Shown piece by piece: positions 16,992 through 25,378 of a DNA stretch of 64,000 bases. The DNA comes from Chryseobacterium glaciei (GTDB lineage Bacteria > Bacteroidota > Bacteroidia > Flavobacteriales > Weeksellaceae). The notes beneath the pieces are model-generated. The model worked only from the letters and a program-made list of their open reading frames with translations, did not search any database and was not told where the DNA came from. The translations under genes were made by a program, and so were the position numbers. Numbering within the stretch: position 1 is the first letter of the stretch; each line of letters begins with the position of its first letter. The stretch is from positions 3,481,001 through 3,545,000 of the forward strand of contig NZ_CP015199.1 of the NCBI RefSeq assembly GCF_001648155.1. The letters run 5' to 3'.

Positions 16992-18596
16992 ATGCTCAAA
17001 ATTCTAAAAAGTCTTGTGTTTTTCTTAATCACAACGGCTCCAATATATGCTCAAAATAATATTGACTGTATCAATGACGAAACGTTAGCAAAAACGTCTC
17101 AAAAAAATAGGTCGGGGGCTTTGAAAACCGCAGACTCAATTTACCAGTCTTCCAAAGATCCTTTACATAAAGCCCAAAGCCTGATGCTTTCTGCGAATTT
17201 ATATCAAAAGAATGGAGATTTTAAAAAAGCGATCTGCTATGCAGAAAATGCTGATGTTTTAATTGCTAAAGTAAACGATCCAGATCTTGCTTCCCGAATC
17301 ACTGAATTTCTTGCCCTTCAATATAGGTTGGTTGGGCTTCATGAAAGATCAAAAAAATATATCGTAAAAGGCTTTGAAATAGCAAAAAAAATACAAGATC
17401 CGAAGAGATATAACGAAACGCAGGGTGTTCTTAACCAAGAATTGGCTCATTATGAAATGGAACTTGGAAATTATCCAAATGCTGTAAAATATCTTGAAAT
17501 CTCATTAAGTTTTTTTGAAAAAGTCGGAATAATAGGAGAAGAGGTTGTTACCGCAGCTTCCTACCGTTTGCTGGGAGATGTTTATTTTAAACAAAATAAA
17601 TATGACCTTGCTGAAAGCTATTATAAGAAAGCAGAAGTTTTGCTTAAAGAACCATCATGTCTTTTAGGATGGATCTATAATGGACTGGGCGGAATCCGTT
17701 TAAAACAAAAACAATGGAAAGAAGCTGAAATTTATCTCTCCAAAGCTGAAAAAATTGCAGAAAACAATCATCAGTTAGATCTCAGAAAAGGTGTTTATGC
17801 TAATATTAATGATTATTATGAGGGAATAGAGGACACCGAAAAAGCTTCATTATACGCTGTAAAATATGTTAAGATCTATGAGCAGATTAATGCTAAAAAC
17901 AATGCATTTGCCAATGAAAAACTAAATACGGAAGTATCAAGTAAGAGAAATGTTCAGATAAGTATAGCGAAAAATATTGCGATTGTCATTTTGTGTATTG
18001 CGTTGGGCGGATTGTTTGTATTTTTTAGATCTAAACAGAAAAAACAGCGTTCAAAACTTAGAAGTATCATTAGAAGTCAGCAAAAATTCACGGAAAAAGA
18101 TAAAGAAGAATCCCCAGATGTTGATTTCTCTAATATTTCCGTAGAAGAGCTTGATGATAAAGAAAATGAAACCGGTAAAAAACGCAGTGAATCTTTGATG
18201 ACGGCAGAAACAGAAACTAAGCTTCTGGAACTCCTTAATGATTTTGAAAAAGGAAATTTATACAACAACAAAAACATGTCTCTTCCTTTCCTTTCGGGAG
18301 AGCTCAATACGAATACGAAATATCTTTCTTATGTGATCAACCAGCATAAAAGCGCTGACTTTAAATCATATATCAATAGGTTGAGGATCAATTACATTGT
18401 TGATAAGCTTATTAATGATGAAAAATACAGGCAATATAAGATCAGTATATTGGCAGAAGAATGTGGTTTTTCTTCTCACAGTAAATTTGCTTCTATCTTT
18501 AGGGCGGTTACCGACTTTTCTCCTTCTGCTTATATTAAATTGCTTGACACTGAAAATCAATTAGATAAAAGTATTCATTTTCAGGAAAATAATTAA
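16992..18596 (+). CDS. Membrane-spanning TPR sensor with C-terminal AraC-type DNA-binding domain
   Basis: This 534-aa one-component regulator has a signal peptide (1-20, ending YAQ), a helical TPR region (about 40-300; for example YRLLGDVYFKQNKYDLAESYYKKA), one transmembrane helix (about 326-347, NIAIVILCIALGGLFVFF) with a basic cytosolic flank, an acidic linker, and an AraC-type HTH (about 410-520, with ISILAEECGFSSHSKFASIFRAVTDFSP). TPR repeats would lie in the periplasm and the DNA-binding domain inside the cell. This architecture is common in Chryseobacterium. The next gene, a secreted tail-collar-like protein with its own promoter, is a candidate target. Confidence 0.88.
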   Translation: MLKILKSLVFFLITTAPIYAQNNIDCINDETLAKTSQKNRSGALKTADSIYQSSKDPLHKAQSLMLSANLYQKNGDFKKAICYAENADVLIAKVNDPDLASRITEFLALQYRLVGLHERSKKYIVKGFEIAKKIQDPKRYNETQGVLNQELAHYEMELGNYPNAVKYLEISLSFFEKVGIIGEEVVTAASYRLLGDVYFKQNKYDLAESYYKKAEVLLKEPSCLLGWIYNGLGGIRLKQKQWKEAEIYLSKAEKIAENNHQLDLRKGVYANINDYYEGIEDTEKASLYAVKYVKIYEQINAKNNAFANEKLNTEVSSKRNVQISIAKNIAIVILCIALGGLFVFFRSKQKKQRSKLRSIIRSQQKFTEKDKEESPDVDFSNISVEELDDKENETGKKRSESLMTAETETKLLELLNDFEKGNLYNNKNMSLPFLSGELNTNTKYLSYVINQHKSADFKSYINRLRINYIVDKLINDEKYRQYKISILAEECGFSSHSKFASIFRAVTDFSPSAYIKLLDTENQLDKSIHFQENN

Positions 18597-18679
18597 ACAT
18601 GTTAATTGAATATTAACGGATCCTTTCCATTTTCCTGAAAACAGACAGCCATTTGTTTTACGTAAGGTGGTCACTTTCA

Positions 18680-18687
18680 TATATTTG
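18680..18687 (+). promoter_or_regulatory. -7 promoter box before the collar-like gene
   Basis: TATATTTG matches the consensus, with TTTG at 18652-18655 as a possible -33 element (24-base spacing). It predicts an unusually long leader of about 160 bases before the ATG at 18854, room for post-transcriptional control. Confidence 0.5.
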
Positions 18688-18853
18688 CCTCAGTTTTATG
18701 GGACGAATATTTATTAATTTTTCTAGAAATTTTTTAAGGGCGTCTTGTAACACCACACCTAAACACTAAAACCAAAAACTACTAACTGATGTAGAATATT
18801 GAGGAGTATTTTTCACCAATCAATAACCATTAAACTAGTAACAAATTAAACGG

Positions 18854-19750
18854 ATGAAGACAACTTTAACAGTCGTTATGGCATCTGTATTATCAAATCT
18901 TGCCATTGCGCAGATAGGAATTAATACAGCTGAACCAATAGCGAGCTTGGATGTAACCGCAAAAAAGCGCGACGGATCCACAGCGGAGGGTATATTGCCC
19001 CCGAGACTAACGGGAGATCAAATGAGAGCAGGAGATGCTAAATACTCAGACATGCATGCCGGAACTATTGTTTATGCAACCGCTCCGGTAAATTCAGCAA
19101 CTTCAAAAACAACGAATGTAACCTCTTCTGGACTTTATTTTTTCGATGGAAAAATCTGGCAGAAAATGATGCAGGGAGACGAAAAAACGCTGAATGCTAA
19201 AAGTTCCGGTGATATTAAAAATTCAGTAAAATCAGTTGACCATAATGGATGGTATTTACTGAATGGAAGAAATATTTCCACACTTCCGGCAGAAGCACAG
19301 TCAGCAGCAGCAAGTTTAGGTTTTACCGAAAGCTTACCGGATGCTACGGATAGAGTGCTGAAAAGCAGAAGTGGTACTGAAATGCTGGGAAGTGAAGGCG
19401 GTGATAACTTAATTATCCTTACACGATCAAATCTACCTAACATTAATTTTGTAGGTGTTGTAAGCGGTATCGCTGAAAGTGGTGGAGCACACAGCCACGC
19501 TGCGGGACAAGGTGGTTTTCTTTTAGGAGGAACAACGGTAGGAAATAACGGCTCCGGAAATTATCAAGGTAACAGTACGCCTACCTCTTGGGGTGGAGTT
19601 GGTATCATGGGGAATACAGCATCTGGAGGAGCGCATACACACTCGTTGGCAGGGATTGCAACAATTCCTACAGGAGGAACCGGAAATTCTGTGGATAACA
19701 GGTCTGCTTATTTGGTCGTAAATACGTTTATTTATTTAGGCGGAGAATAG
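18854..19750 (+). CDS. Secreted tail-fibre/collar-like protein
   Basis: This 298-aa exported protein (signal peptide 1-19, ending AIAQ) starts with IGINTAEPIASLDVTAKKRDGSTAEGILPPRL, the same head motif as the C1q-like cluster. Its C-terminal half is different: glycine-rich with paired GGAHSHAAG and GGAHTHSLAG, ending NRSAYLVVNTFIYLGG, which resembles the phage tail collar/receptor-binding fold (metal-coordinating HxH motifs). It is likely a surface trimer. It follows the membrane-bound regulator by 257 bases. Function unknown; a phage-derived adhesin is the best guess. Confidence 0.75.
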   Translation: MKTTLTVVMASVLSNLAIAQIGINTAEPIASLDVTAKKRDGSTAEGILPPRLTGDQMRAGDAKYSDMHAGTIVYATAPVNSATSKTTNVTSSGLYFFDGKIWQKMMQGDEKTLNAKSSGDIKNSVKSVDHNGWYLLNGRNISTLPAEAQSAAASLGFTESLPDATDRVLKSRSGTEMLGSEGGDNLIILTRSNLPNINFVGVVSGIAESGGAHSHAAGQGGFLLGGTTVGNNGSGNYQGNSTPTSWGGVGIMGNTASGGAHTHSLAGIATIPTGGTGNSVDNRSAYLVVNTFIYLGGE

Positions 19751-19820
19751 AATAAGAAAATTCTTATACAATACAATCGGGATGATTGCCCGGTTTTTTC
19801 AGTCAAGTTTTTTTAAGTGC

Positions 19821-19850
19821 AAAACCGCAGAATTACTGCGGTTTTGTTTT
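19821..19850 (+). terminator. Terminator after the collar-like gene
   Basis: AAAACCGCAG (19821-19830) pairs perfectly with CTGCGGTTTT (19836-19845). It also lies just past the convergent small lipoprotein gene and could act on both strands. Confidence 0.85.
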
Positions 19851-19856
19851 ATTTAT

Positions 19857-20060
19857 TTATTTATTTTTTAAAGTATCTGTTTTTGCTTTCATTGTGTCAG
19901 CAGGAGCATGTTCAGAATTGGCAACGGCAGAATCTCCCATATCGTTTCTCATGGCGCTTTTATCATGCTCATCTTTAAATTCTTCTCTGTTTGCTTTTTT
20001 ATCTGCACAGCTTCCTAAAAAAAATAAACCTAAAACGGCTCCGATCCATAGTTTTTTCAT
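19857..20060 (-). CDS. Small lipoprotein, 67 aa
   Basis: This small protein has a lipobox (LGSC, lipidated cysteine 18) after a short hydrophobic signal (MKKLWIGAVLGLFFLGSC), followed by a charged, disordered tail rich in D, K, E and A (ADKKANREEFKDEHDK and MKAKTDTLKNK). No domain was recognised. A second lipoprotein of the same general design lies 250 bases away on the same strand, with tandem and palindromic repeats between the two. The frame on the other strand is a shadow. Confidence 0.8.
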   Translation of the reverse strand: MKKLWIGAVLGLFFLGSCADKKANREEFKDEHDKSAMRNDMGDSAVANSEHAPADTMKAKTDTLKNK

Positions 20061-20101
20061 AATAATTTCTTTAATTGTTTAGTAGTAATCAAATATAATG
20101 A

Positions 20102-20145
20102 TTAAAAAGATAAAAGATAAAAGATAAAAGATAAAAGATAAAAGA
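20102..20145. repeat. Tandem heptamer repeat AGATAAA
   Basis: About five perfect head-to-tail copies of the 7-base unit AGATAAA lie between the two small lipoprotein genes, upstream of the 67-aa one. Low-complexity array; copy number could vary between strains. Confidence 0.85.
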
Positions 20146-20167
20146 TGTTAAATATATCTCCAATCAA

Positions 20168-20230
20168 ACAGGGAGCCCCAAAGGGGCGACTTAACCAAGA
20201 ATAGGATAAAATCCTATTAAAGAAATCAGG
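20168..20230. repeat. Short intergenic hairpins (GCCCC-GGGGC element)
   Basis: GAGCCCC-AAA-GGGGCGA near 20171 and AATAGGA-TAAAA-TCCTATT near 20202 form two small stems in tandem. The first resembles a widespread Bacteroidota intergenic repeat built on GCCCCxxxGGGGC. Confidence 0.5.
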
Positions 20231-20249
20231 ATATTCAAAAACGCGTAAA

Positions 20250-20280
20250 AAAATCCACAGAGCTTTCATCTGTGGATTTT
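20250..20280 (-). terminator. Terminator of the 72-aa lipoprotein gene
   Basis: AAATCCACAGA (20251-20261) pairs with TCTGTGGATTT (20269-20279); a run of A on the plus strand gives the U tract on the minus strand. Confidence 0.8.
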
Positions 20281-20310
20281 CCGTGTTAAAGTTAGACTTA
20301 AAGTTTTACT

Positions 20311-20529
20311 TTATTTGCTTGCAGGAGCAGTAACAGTGTCCATCTTAATCTTGATACTATCAGGATTTGTCGTGGTAACTGTCGAGTCTGTGGTAGATGT
20401 TGAAGATTGCATTTTATTGGTATCTACCGCAGCTGAATCGGAGCTACTTGACGACATTGATGATTCTTTAGTTCCACAGCTCACTGCAATTAATCCTAAA
20501 CCTAAACTTAATAACAAAAACTTTTTCAT
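20311..20529 (-). CDS. Small serine/threonine-rich lipoprotein, 72 aa
   Basis: The signal MKKFLLLSLGLGLIAVSC ends in a lipobox with cysteine 18 as the lipidation site. The mature part is disordered and rich in serine and threonine (SSMSSSSSDSAAVD, STSTTDSTVTTTNPDS). No domain was recognised. Similar low-complexity lipoproteins are common in Chryseobacterium. It is followed on its own strand by a clear terminator and is therefore monocistronic. Confidence 0.8.
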   Translation of the reverse strand: MKKFLLLSLGLGLIAVSCGTKESSMSSSSSDSAAVDTNKMQSSTSTTDSTVTTTNPDSIKIKMDTVTAPASK

Positions 20530-20711
20530 AATATTTATCCTTTGGTGTATGAGTAAGTATTCAATAACTATTCCGAAATGGGGTCATGAATTATTAAAAT
20601 ATCAATAAAATAGTTTAAATTTTGTTAAAAATTGATTGTAATGTAGAAAAATAATTAGTTTTCAAAATAATATTTGATTTTTAAAGCCATTTATCAATTA
20701 TAATTAAAAAA

Positions 20712-20738
20712 AAGCCCCGAAACCAAAGTTCCGAGGCT
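20712..20738 (-). terminator. Terminator of pruA
   Basis: AGCCCCGAA (20713-20721) pairs with TTCCGAGGCT (20729-20738) with one bulge, next to an A run that becomes the U tract on the minus strand. Confidence 0.7.
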
Positions 20739-20789
20739 GTATTTAATTAACGGACAAAATTACTCATTGCCCATTATTTATTACTCATA

Positions 20790-22415
20790 TTATCCTAGGT
20801 ATGGGTATTTGTAATCTTTAGGAGAAACAAAAGTTTCTTTGATAGATCTTACAGACGTCCATCTTAGTAAGTTCATTTTAGAACCTGCTTTATCGTTAGT
20901 TCCTGAAGCTCTACCACCTCCGAAAGGCTGCTGACCAACAACGGCACCAGTCGGCTTGTCATTGATGTAGAAGTTTCCAGATGCATTTTCTAATGCTTTG
21001 AAAGCTTCGTTTACCGCATAACGATCTTGTGCAAACACAGAACCTGTTAATGAATAAGGAGAAGAAGAATCAACAACTTTCAATGTTTCAGTCCAATCCG
21101 CATCTTCGTAAACGAAAACAGATAAGATAGGTCCGAAGATTTCTTCAACCATACTTTCATACTGAGGATTTGTAGTTTCAATCACTGTTGGATTTACAAA
21201 CCATCCTTTAGAATCATCTACTTTTCCACCGATTACAACGTTTGCCTCGCTTGATGCATTCGCTCTGTCGATATATCCTTTACATTTTTCGAAAGAATTT
21301 TTATCGATAACTGCATTTACAAAGTTTGAAGGATCTTCTGGAGAACCAATTTTAATTGAAGCGATCTGAGTTTCCATTACTTTTTTCACATCAGTCCAAA
21401 GAGATTTAGGAATATAAGCTCTTGAAGCAGCAGAACATTTCTGCCCTTGATATTCGAAAGAACCTCTCACTAAACCAGTCGCAACAGCTTCTACATTAGC
21501 AGAAGGGTGAGCGATAACGAAATCTTTTCCACCAGTTTCTCCAACAATTCTTGGATATGTTCTGTAGTTATGAATATTATCACCAATCATTTTCCACATT
21601 CCCTGGAAAACTTTTGTAGAACCTGTAAAGTGAAGTCCTGCGAAATCTCTGTGTGCCAATACTTTCTCAGCAGTTTCTTTTCCGTCCGTGAAAATCATGT
21701 TGATAACTCCTTTTGGAAGACCAGCTTCAATAAGAACGTCCATGATTACTTTTGCAGAATAGATTTGCTTATCAGAAGGCTTCCAAACTACTACGTTTCC
21801 AAGCATTGCCATACAAGTTGGCAAGTTTCCTGAAATAGCCGTAAAGTTGAACGGAGTTACTGCAAAAACAAATCCTTCTAATGGTCTGTATTCTACACGA
21901 TTCCAGATTCCTGCATCAGAAACTGGTTGCTCAGAATACATTTCTGTCATAAATTCTACGTTGAATCTCAAGAAATCGATGAACTCACAAGCTGCATCAA
22001 TTTCAGCCTGATGAACATTCTTAGATTGTCCGATCATTGTAGCCGCGTTGATTACATCTCTGTAAGGTCCTGCCAATAGATCAGCAGCTTTTAAGAAGAT
22101 TGCAGCACGGTGTTCCCAACCTAGCTCATTCCATTCTTTTTTAGCAGCTAATGCAGAATTGATGGCATCATCTACATGTTGCATTGTACCTCTGTGGTAA
22201 AAACCAAAATCATGAGCATGATTCTGAGGCGACTGAAGTTGAACTGTATCACCAGTTTTCACTTCTTTACCGTCAATAACCATTGGGATTTCTATCTTCT
22301 CTGCCCACATTTTTTTGTATTGAGCGATAAGGCTTTTAACTTCTGGAGTTCCCGGTGCGTAAGAATTTACCGGTTCATTTACTGCAAATGGTACTTGCGA
22401 AATTGCTTTTGACAT
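20790..22415 (-). CDS. pruA: L-glutamate gamma-semialdehyde (1-pyrroline-5-carboxylate) dehydrogenase
   Basis: This 541-aa aldehyde dehydrogenase oxidises glutamate semialdehyde to glutamate with NAD+, the second step of proline breakdown. Visible marks are the conserved glutamate in GETGGKDFVIAHPSA, the nucleophile C327 in QGQKCSAASRAYIP and the C-terminal NDKPTGAVVGQQPFGGGRASGTNDKAG typical of PruA. Its length fits the single-domain form without a fused proline dehydrogenase. A minus-strand -7 box TAAATTTG (plus 22451-22458) lies about 36 bases before the start, and a terminator follows, so it is transcribed alone. Confidence 0.95.
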   Translation of the reverse strand: MSKAISQVPFAVNEPVNSYAPGTPEVKSLIAQYKKMWAEKIEIPMVIDGKEVKTGDTVQLQSPQNHAHDFGFYHRGTMQHVDDAINSALAAKKEWNELGWEHRAAIFLKAADLLAGPYRDVINAATMIGQSKNVHQAEIDAACEFIDFLRFNVEFMTEMYSEQPVSDAGIWNRVEYRPLEGFVFAVTPFNFTAISGNLPTCMAMLGNVVVWKPSDKQIYSAKVIMDVLIEAGLPKGVINMIFTDGKETAEKVLAHRDFAGLHFTGSTKVFQGMWKMIGDNIHNYRTYPRIVGETGGKDFVIAHPSANVEAVATGLVRGSFEYQGQKCSAASRAYIPKSLWTDVKKVMETQIASIKIGSPEDPSNFVNAVIDKNSFEKCKGYIDRANASSEANVVIGGKVDDSKGWFVNPTVIETTNPQYESMVEEIFGPILSVFVYEDADWTETLKVVDSSSPYSLTGSVFAQDRYAVNEAFKALENASGNFYINDKPTGAVVGQQPFGGGRASGTNDKAGSKMNLLRWTSVRSIKETFVSPKDYKYPYLG

Positions 22416-22521
22416 ATTACGTTGTATTATTTTTTAATTTGCTAATGATACAAATTTACAACATTTAATTTGGACTGAAAATCGATAGAAACTATTTCAA
22501 TTTTATTGTTTATAATAATGA

Positions 22522-22529
22522 TATATTTG
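22522..22529 (+). promoter_or_regulatory. -7 promoter box before the 169-aa secreted protein
   Basis: TATATTTG fits TAnnTTTG, 23 bases before the ATG at 22553. Confidence 0.5.
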
Positions 22530-22552
22530 ATTTATCCTTACAATATTATAAA

Positions 22553-23062
22553 ATGAAAAAAATAATAATCATTCTTTTATGCTTTTCACAAACTGCTTTT
22601 GCACAGCGCAAGAAAAAAAATGTTGAGGAAATTCCTGTGAAGCAACAAATAGAAGAATATAAGATTCCTGAAGATCAATTGTTGAATGGTACTTTGAAAG
22701 GCTCAAAATGGTATTTTGATCTAAAAAAATATTCAGAAACAGAAATTATTTTGGATAAAGATAAAACTAAACCTGATGTTTTATATTTTCTTAATGCTAA
22801 GAATTTTCAGATTAATATTAATCAGAAGAATTGTAAAAGTTTAATAAAAGGAACCTACCAAATCATGAAAATGAATGATGGAAGTACGACTGTACAAAAG
22901 GGACACCAACCTTTTAAAATCACATCACCTTATCAGAAATGTGTTGTTAAATTATCCGGATTTTTATCGGGCGCGCTGGATATTTCTTTTAACGAAACCG
23001 GAGATGTTATGGAAATAAAAGAAGGTGAATATTCCCCACCAGTTACGGTTCCTGGGCATTAA
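22553..23062 (+). CDS. Hypothetical secreted protein, 169 aa
   Basis: A signal peptide (1-18, MKKIIIILLCFSQTAFAQ) precedes a basic RKKKN stretch and a beta-rich region beginning LLNGTLKGSKWYFDLKKYSETEIIL. Two cysteines (in NQKNCKSLIKGTY and SPYQKCVVKLSG) could form a disulphide. The pattern of strands and the tail FNETGDVMEIKEGEYSPP suggest a small META- or lipocalin-like barrel, but no family was recognised with certainty. It is a single gene between its own promoter and the convergent topoisomerase gene. Confidence 0.65.
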   Translation: MKKIIIILLCFSQTAFAQRKKKNVEEIPVKQQIEEYKIPEDQLLNGTLKGSKWYFDLKKYSETEIILDKDKTKPDVLYFLNAKNFQININQKNCKSLIKGTYQIMKMNDGSTTVQKGHQPFKITSPYQKCVVKLSGFLSGALDISFNETGDVMEIKEGEYSPPVTVPGH

Positions 23063-23076
23063 GGTCTTGCAATAAC

Positions 23077-24180
23077 CTACATTTTCTCGTTCTCAAGAAT
23101 TTTCAACACAAGCTTTTCTTCCTGAGTAAGATCCGCTTTACCATCATTTTCTTCAATTTGTTCTAATTCATCAAGATATTTTTTGATGGAATTATTTTCG
23201 TAAAGATTAATAACTAAAGGATGAACGTAATATTTTCTGCAAACCGTGCTCGTATTTCCAAGATGAGAAGCGACCATTTCTAACGCTTCTTTTACTTTCT
23301 TTTTATACTCAGAATTGCTTTCTGCATAACCGATTTCTTTAAAAGCAATTAAAGCATTGACCGTTCCCGACCACGTTCTGAAATCTTTTGCAGTAAAATC
23401 TTCACCGCTGATTTCTTTAATGTAATTATTCACCATCCCAGAATCAATCGAATGGCGATTATCATCTTCATCCAGAAACTGAAAAAGCTCTTTCCCTGGA
23501 ATATCTTTACATTTCTGAACCAATCTCGAAAGTCTTCTGCTTTTAAGATCAATTTTATGCATAATTCCTTTTTTGCCTTTAAACGAAAAAGTCATCTTTT
23601 GTCCTTTAATTTTAACGTGTTTGTCTTTTAAAGTTGTTAATCCAAAAGAGCCGTACAGTTTTTCGTAAGCATTATTTCCAATACGGATATTGGTTCGTTG
23701 CATTAAACTAACAACCAAAGCTAAAATTTTTCTTTTTTCGAAATTTCTTAAAGCTAAATCCTGTTCAATATGCAAACGAATTTCAGGTAAAGCATACCCG
23801 AACTGCAACATTCTGTAAAATTTTGTATGATTTCTCAACGCGCTCCAAAGAGGGTGGTAGCGGTATTGTTTTCTTTTTTTAGCATCGAAACCTGTCGCCT
23901 GAAGATGTCCGTTATCCAAAGCGCAGATCCAGACATTTTCCCATGCCGGAGGAATGACCAATCCATTGATTCGTTTAATTTCTTCCTTATCCTTAATTCG
24001 TTCACCGTCTTTAAAATAAGAGTATTTTTTACCTTTTTTTTTACGAATAATACCCGCAGATTCTGCGTCGGACGTGTAAATTAGATTTACCGCCCTTGCA
24101 GAAGCCTCCGGATCTTTCATAATTTTAACAATCTTAGAAGGTTTGAGGTGAGAAATGATGTCTAAGTCTGAATTGTCCAT
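23077..24180 (-). CDS. DNA topoisomerase IB
   Basis: This 367-aa enzyme relaxes supercoiled DNA through a 3'-phosphotyrosyl intermediate. The N-terminal domain has KDGERIKDKEEIKRINGLVIPPAWENVWI and ATGFDAKKRKQYRYHP. The catalytic core includes RTNIRIGNNAYEKLYGSFGLTTLKDKH (first active-site Arg), the FRTWSGT block, and the catalytic tyrosine just before VHP in CRKYYVHP (Tyr318). The length is typical for bacterial poxvirus-type enzymes. The small membrane lipoprotein gene follows upstream on the same strand at 11 bases, so both may share a message. Confidence 0.93.
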   Translation of the reverse strand: MDNSDLDIISHLKPSKIVKIMKDPEASARAVNLIYTSDAESAGIIRKKKGKKYSYFKDGERIKDKEEIKRINGLVIPPAWENVWICALDNGHLQATGFDAKKRKQYRYHPLWSALRNHTKFYRMLQFGYALPEIRLHIEQDLALRNFEKRKILALVVSLMQRTNIRIGNNAYEKLYGSFGLTTLKDKHVKIKGQKMTFSFKGKKGIMHKIDLKSRRLSRLVQKCKDIPGKELFQFLDEDDNRHSIDSGMVNNYIKEISGEDFTAKDFRTWSGTVNALIAFKEIGYAESNSEYKKKVKEALEMVASHLGNTSTVCRKYYVHPLVINLYENNSIKKYLDELEQIEENDGKADLTQEEKLVLKILENEKM

Positions 24181-24191
24181 ATAAAATTTGG

Positions 24192-24359
24192 TTACGAGTT
24201 CTTACCCCTAGAAAATAGCCATAAAATAATAGCTATTACGCCTACCACTACTATTATTCCCCACCACATTCCAGCTTTAAAGATTGTTTCTACTGCTTCA
24301 CAGCTTGTTAATAATAACAAACTGAATATTGTCATACTATATAATGATAATTTTTTCAT
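24192..24359 (-). CDS. Small membrane lipoprotein, 55 aa
   Basis: This short gene reads MKKLSLYSMTIFSLLLLTSC, with a lipobox and cysteine 20, then EAVETIFKAGMWWG and one transmembrane helix (about residues 34-49, GIIVVVGVIAIILWLF) ending in SRGKNS. Similar tiny proteins are conserved in Flavobacteriia and often lack a sound functional name. The gene lies 28 bases downstream of the DUF6526-like gene and 11 bases upstream of topoisomerase IB, all on the minus strand. The compact spacing and clear signal support it being real despite its size. Confidence 0.75.
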   Translation of the reverse strand: MKKLSLYSMTIFSLLLLTSCEAVETIFKAGMWWGIIVVVGVIAIILWLFSRGKNS

Positions 24360-24387
24360 GATAATTTATTTTTTGATGTTTATTATT

Positions 24388-24825
24388 CTAAATTCTGTGC
24401 TGATCTGGTCGCCAGTTTCTAATGGATTTTTTAATTTCGTCTCCTGAAATTTTTTCATGTAAAGCCTTATATAAAAGGTCTTTAAATTCATCATCATAAG
24501 CAAATCTAAGTGCTGCAATCTGACTAAAACTTAATTTTTCCTCTACTTCATCTGATCTCTGACTGAAGATCTCAAAATATCTTTGCTTAAATTCAAGCCT
24601 TACCAAACGGTTTTGCAATCCAATGGCATAATGTTGCCGAAGCATGAAAGCCAGGTAAAAAATTAGAAAAATAACAATCGAAAATAGTTCCCAAGCCAAC
24701 TTGTTCTCCTCATCATTAAAAATTTTATAGACTCCAAAGACTTCCAACAGAATTAATAATGGAAGATAAATGAAATGATGAGGTGGATAAAATTTCCTGT
24801 GATTTTTGTAATTCTGACTCTCCAT
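24388..24825 (-). CDS. DUF6526-like membrane protein, 145 aa
   Basis: The N-terminus ESQNYKNHRKFYPPHHFIYLPLLILLEVFGVYKIF, followed by a second hydrophobic segment (about 44-62, ELFSIVIFLIFYLAFML), gives two transmembrane helices. The cytosolic tail is charged (RLVRLEFKQRYFEIFSQRSDEVEEKLSFSQIAALRFAYDDEF). This combination matches the uncharacterised DUF6526 family as remembered. It is probably the first gene of a minus-strand set with the 55-aa lipoprotein and topoisomerase IB. Function unknown. Confidence 0.7.
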   Translation of the reverse strand: MESQNYKNHRKFYPPHHFIYLPLLILLEVFGVYKIFNDEENKLAWELFSIVIFLIFYLAFMLRQHYAIGLQNRLVRLEFKQRYFEIFSQRSDEVEEKLSFSQIAALRFAYDDEFKDLLYKALHEKISGDEIKKSIRNWRPDQHRI

Positions 24826-25378
24826 AATGTAAAATGTAGCAAGAATCTTTCCAAAAGTTTAATTTTTTAATAATAATTGATAATTGTGATATCTAAATAT
24901 TGTTTGCTAGTATTAAATGATTGAAAATTTTTGATGATAGTATAAGCTGTTTATGAGTAAGATAATAAGTAAAATTTGTCCTAGCGAAGCGAATGTGAAG
25001 CAATCTCCAATTATTTTATTTTTTGGAAGCTAAATCCAGCTATCCACTCATACTCCTCACGCCAATGCCTTTTCCAACGCTTGTTGCGGGGTAACCGTTT
25101 CTATCTGGGCTAGGATTACAGTCGCCTTTTCAATCTATGTAGTTCAACGCCCATTTTGTCATCCTGAAAGGATCTAAATATAGTATTAGAGATCTGTTTA
25201 GTTTACGTTAGGAAATAATAAGATGACAAAATAATTACTGAGTAAAACGCCCTTACGAAATTAAAAACAGCCAACATTTTCAAAGAAATTTTTACGAACA
25301 TTAGGTTTAAATAAAAACAGAAAATCCATTTCCAAAACTCAAAAATTTTGTAACTTTCGGTGTTTTAAAAATAAAAAA
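24826..25378. repeat. Repeat-rich intergenic region (family A copy 1 and CATCC element)
   Basis: No gene was seen in these 553 bases. 25025-25114 is a diverged copy of the roughly 90-base element described at 50151-50247 (GGAAGCTAAATCCAGCTATCC ... TGGGCTAGG). 25154-25232 is an imperfect hairpin, TTTTGTCATCCTG ... AAGATGACAAAAT, related to the inner stem of the 7.7-8.0 kb palindrome. A near-consensus -7 box TAACTTTC lies around 25351, 25 bases before the aminopeptidase gene. Confidence 0.55.

Noticed and set aside
19786..20082. 98-codon frame on the plus strand over the small lipoprotein
   Set aside because: The minus-strand frame has a lipoprotein signal and correct context; the plus frame is its antisense and includes the terminator.
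20102..20145. CRISPR-like array
   Set aside because: The unit is only 7 bases with no spacers; it is a simple tandem repeat. No other CRISPR-like array was seen in the window.
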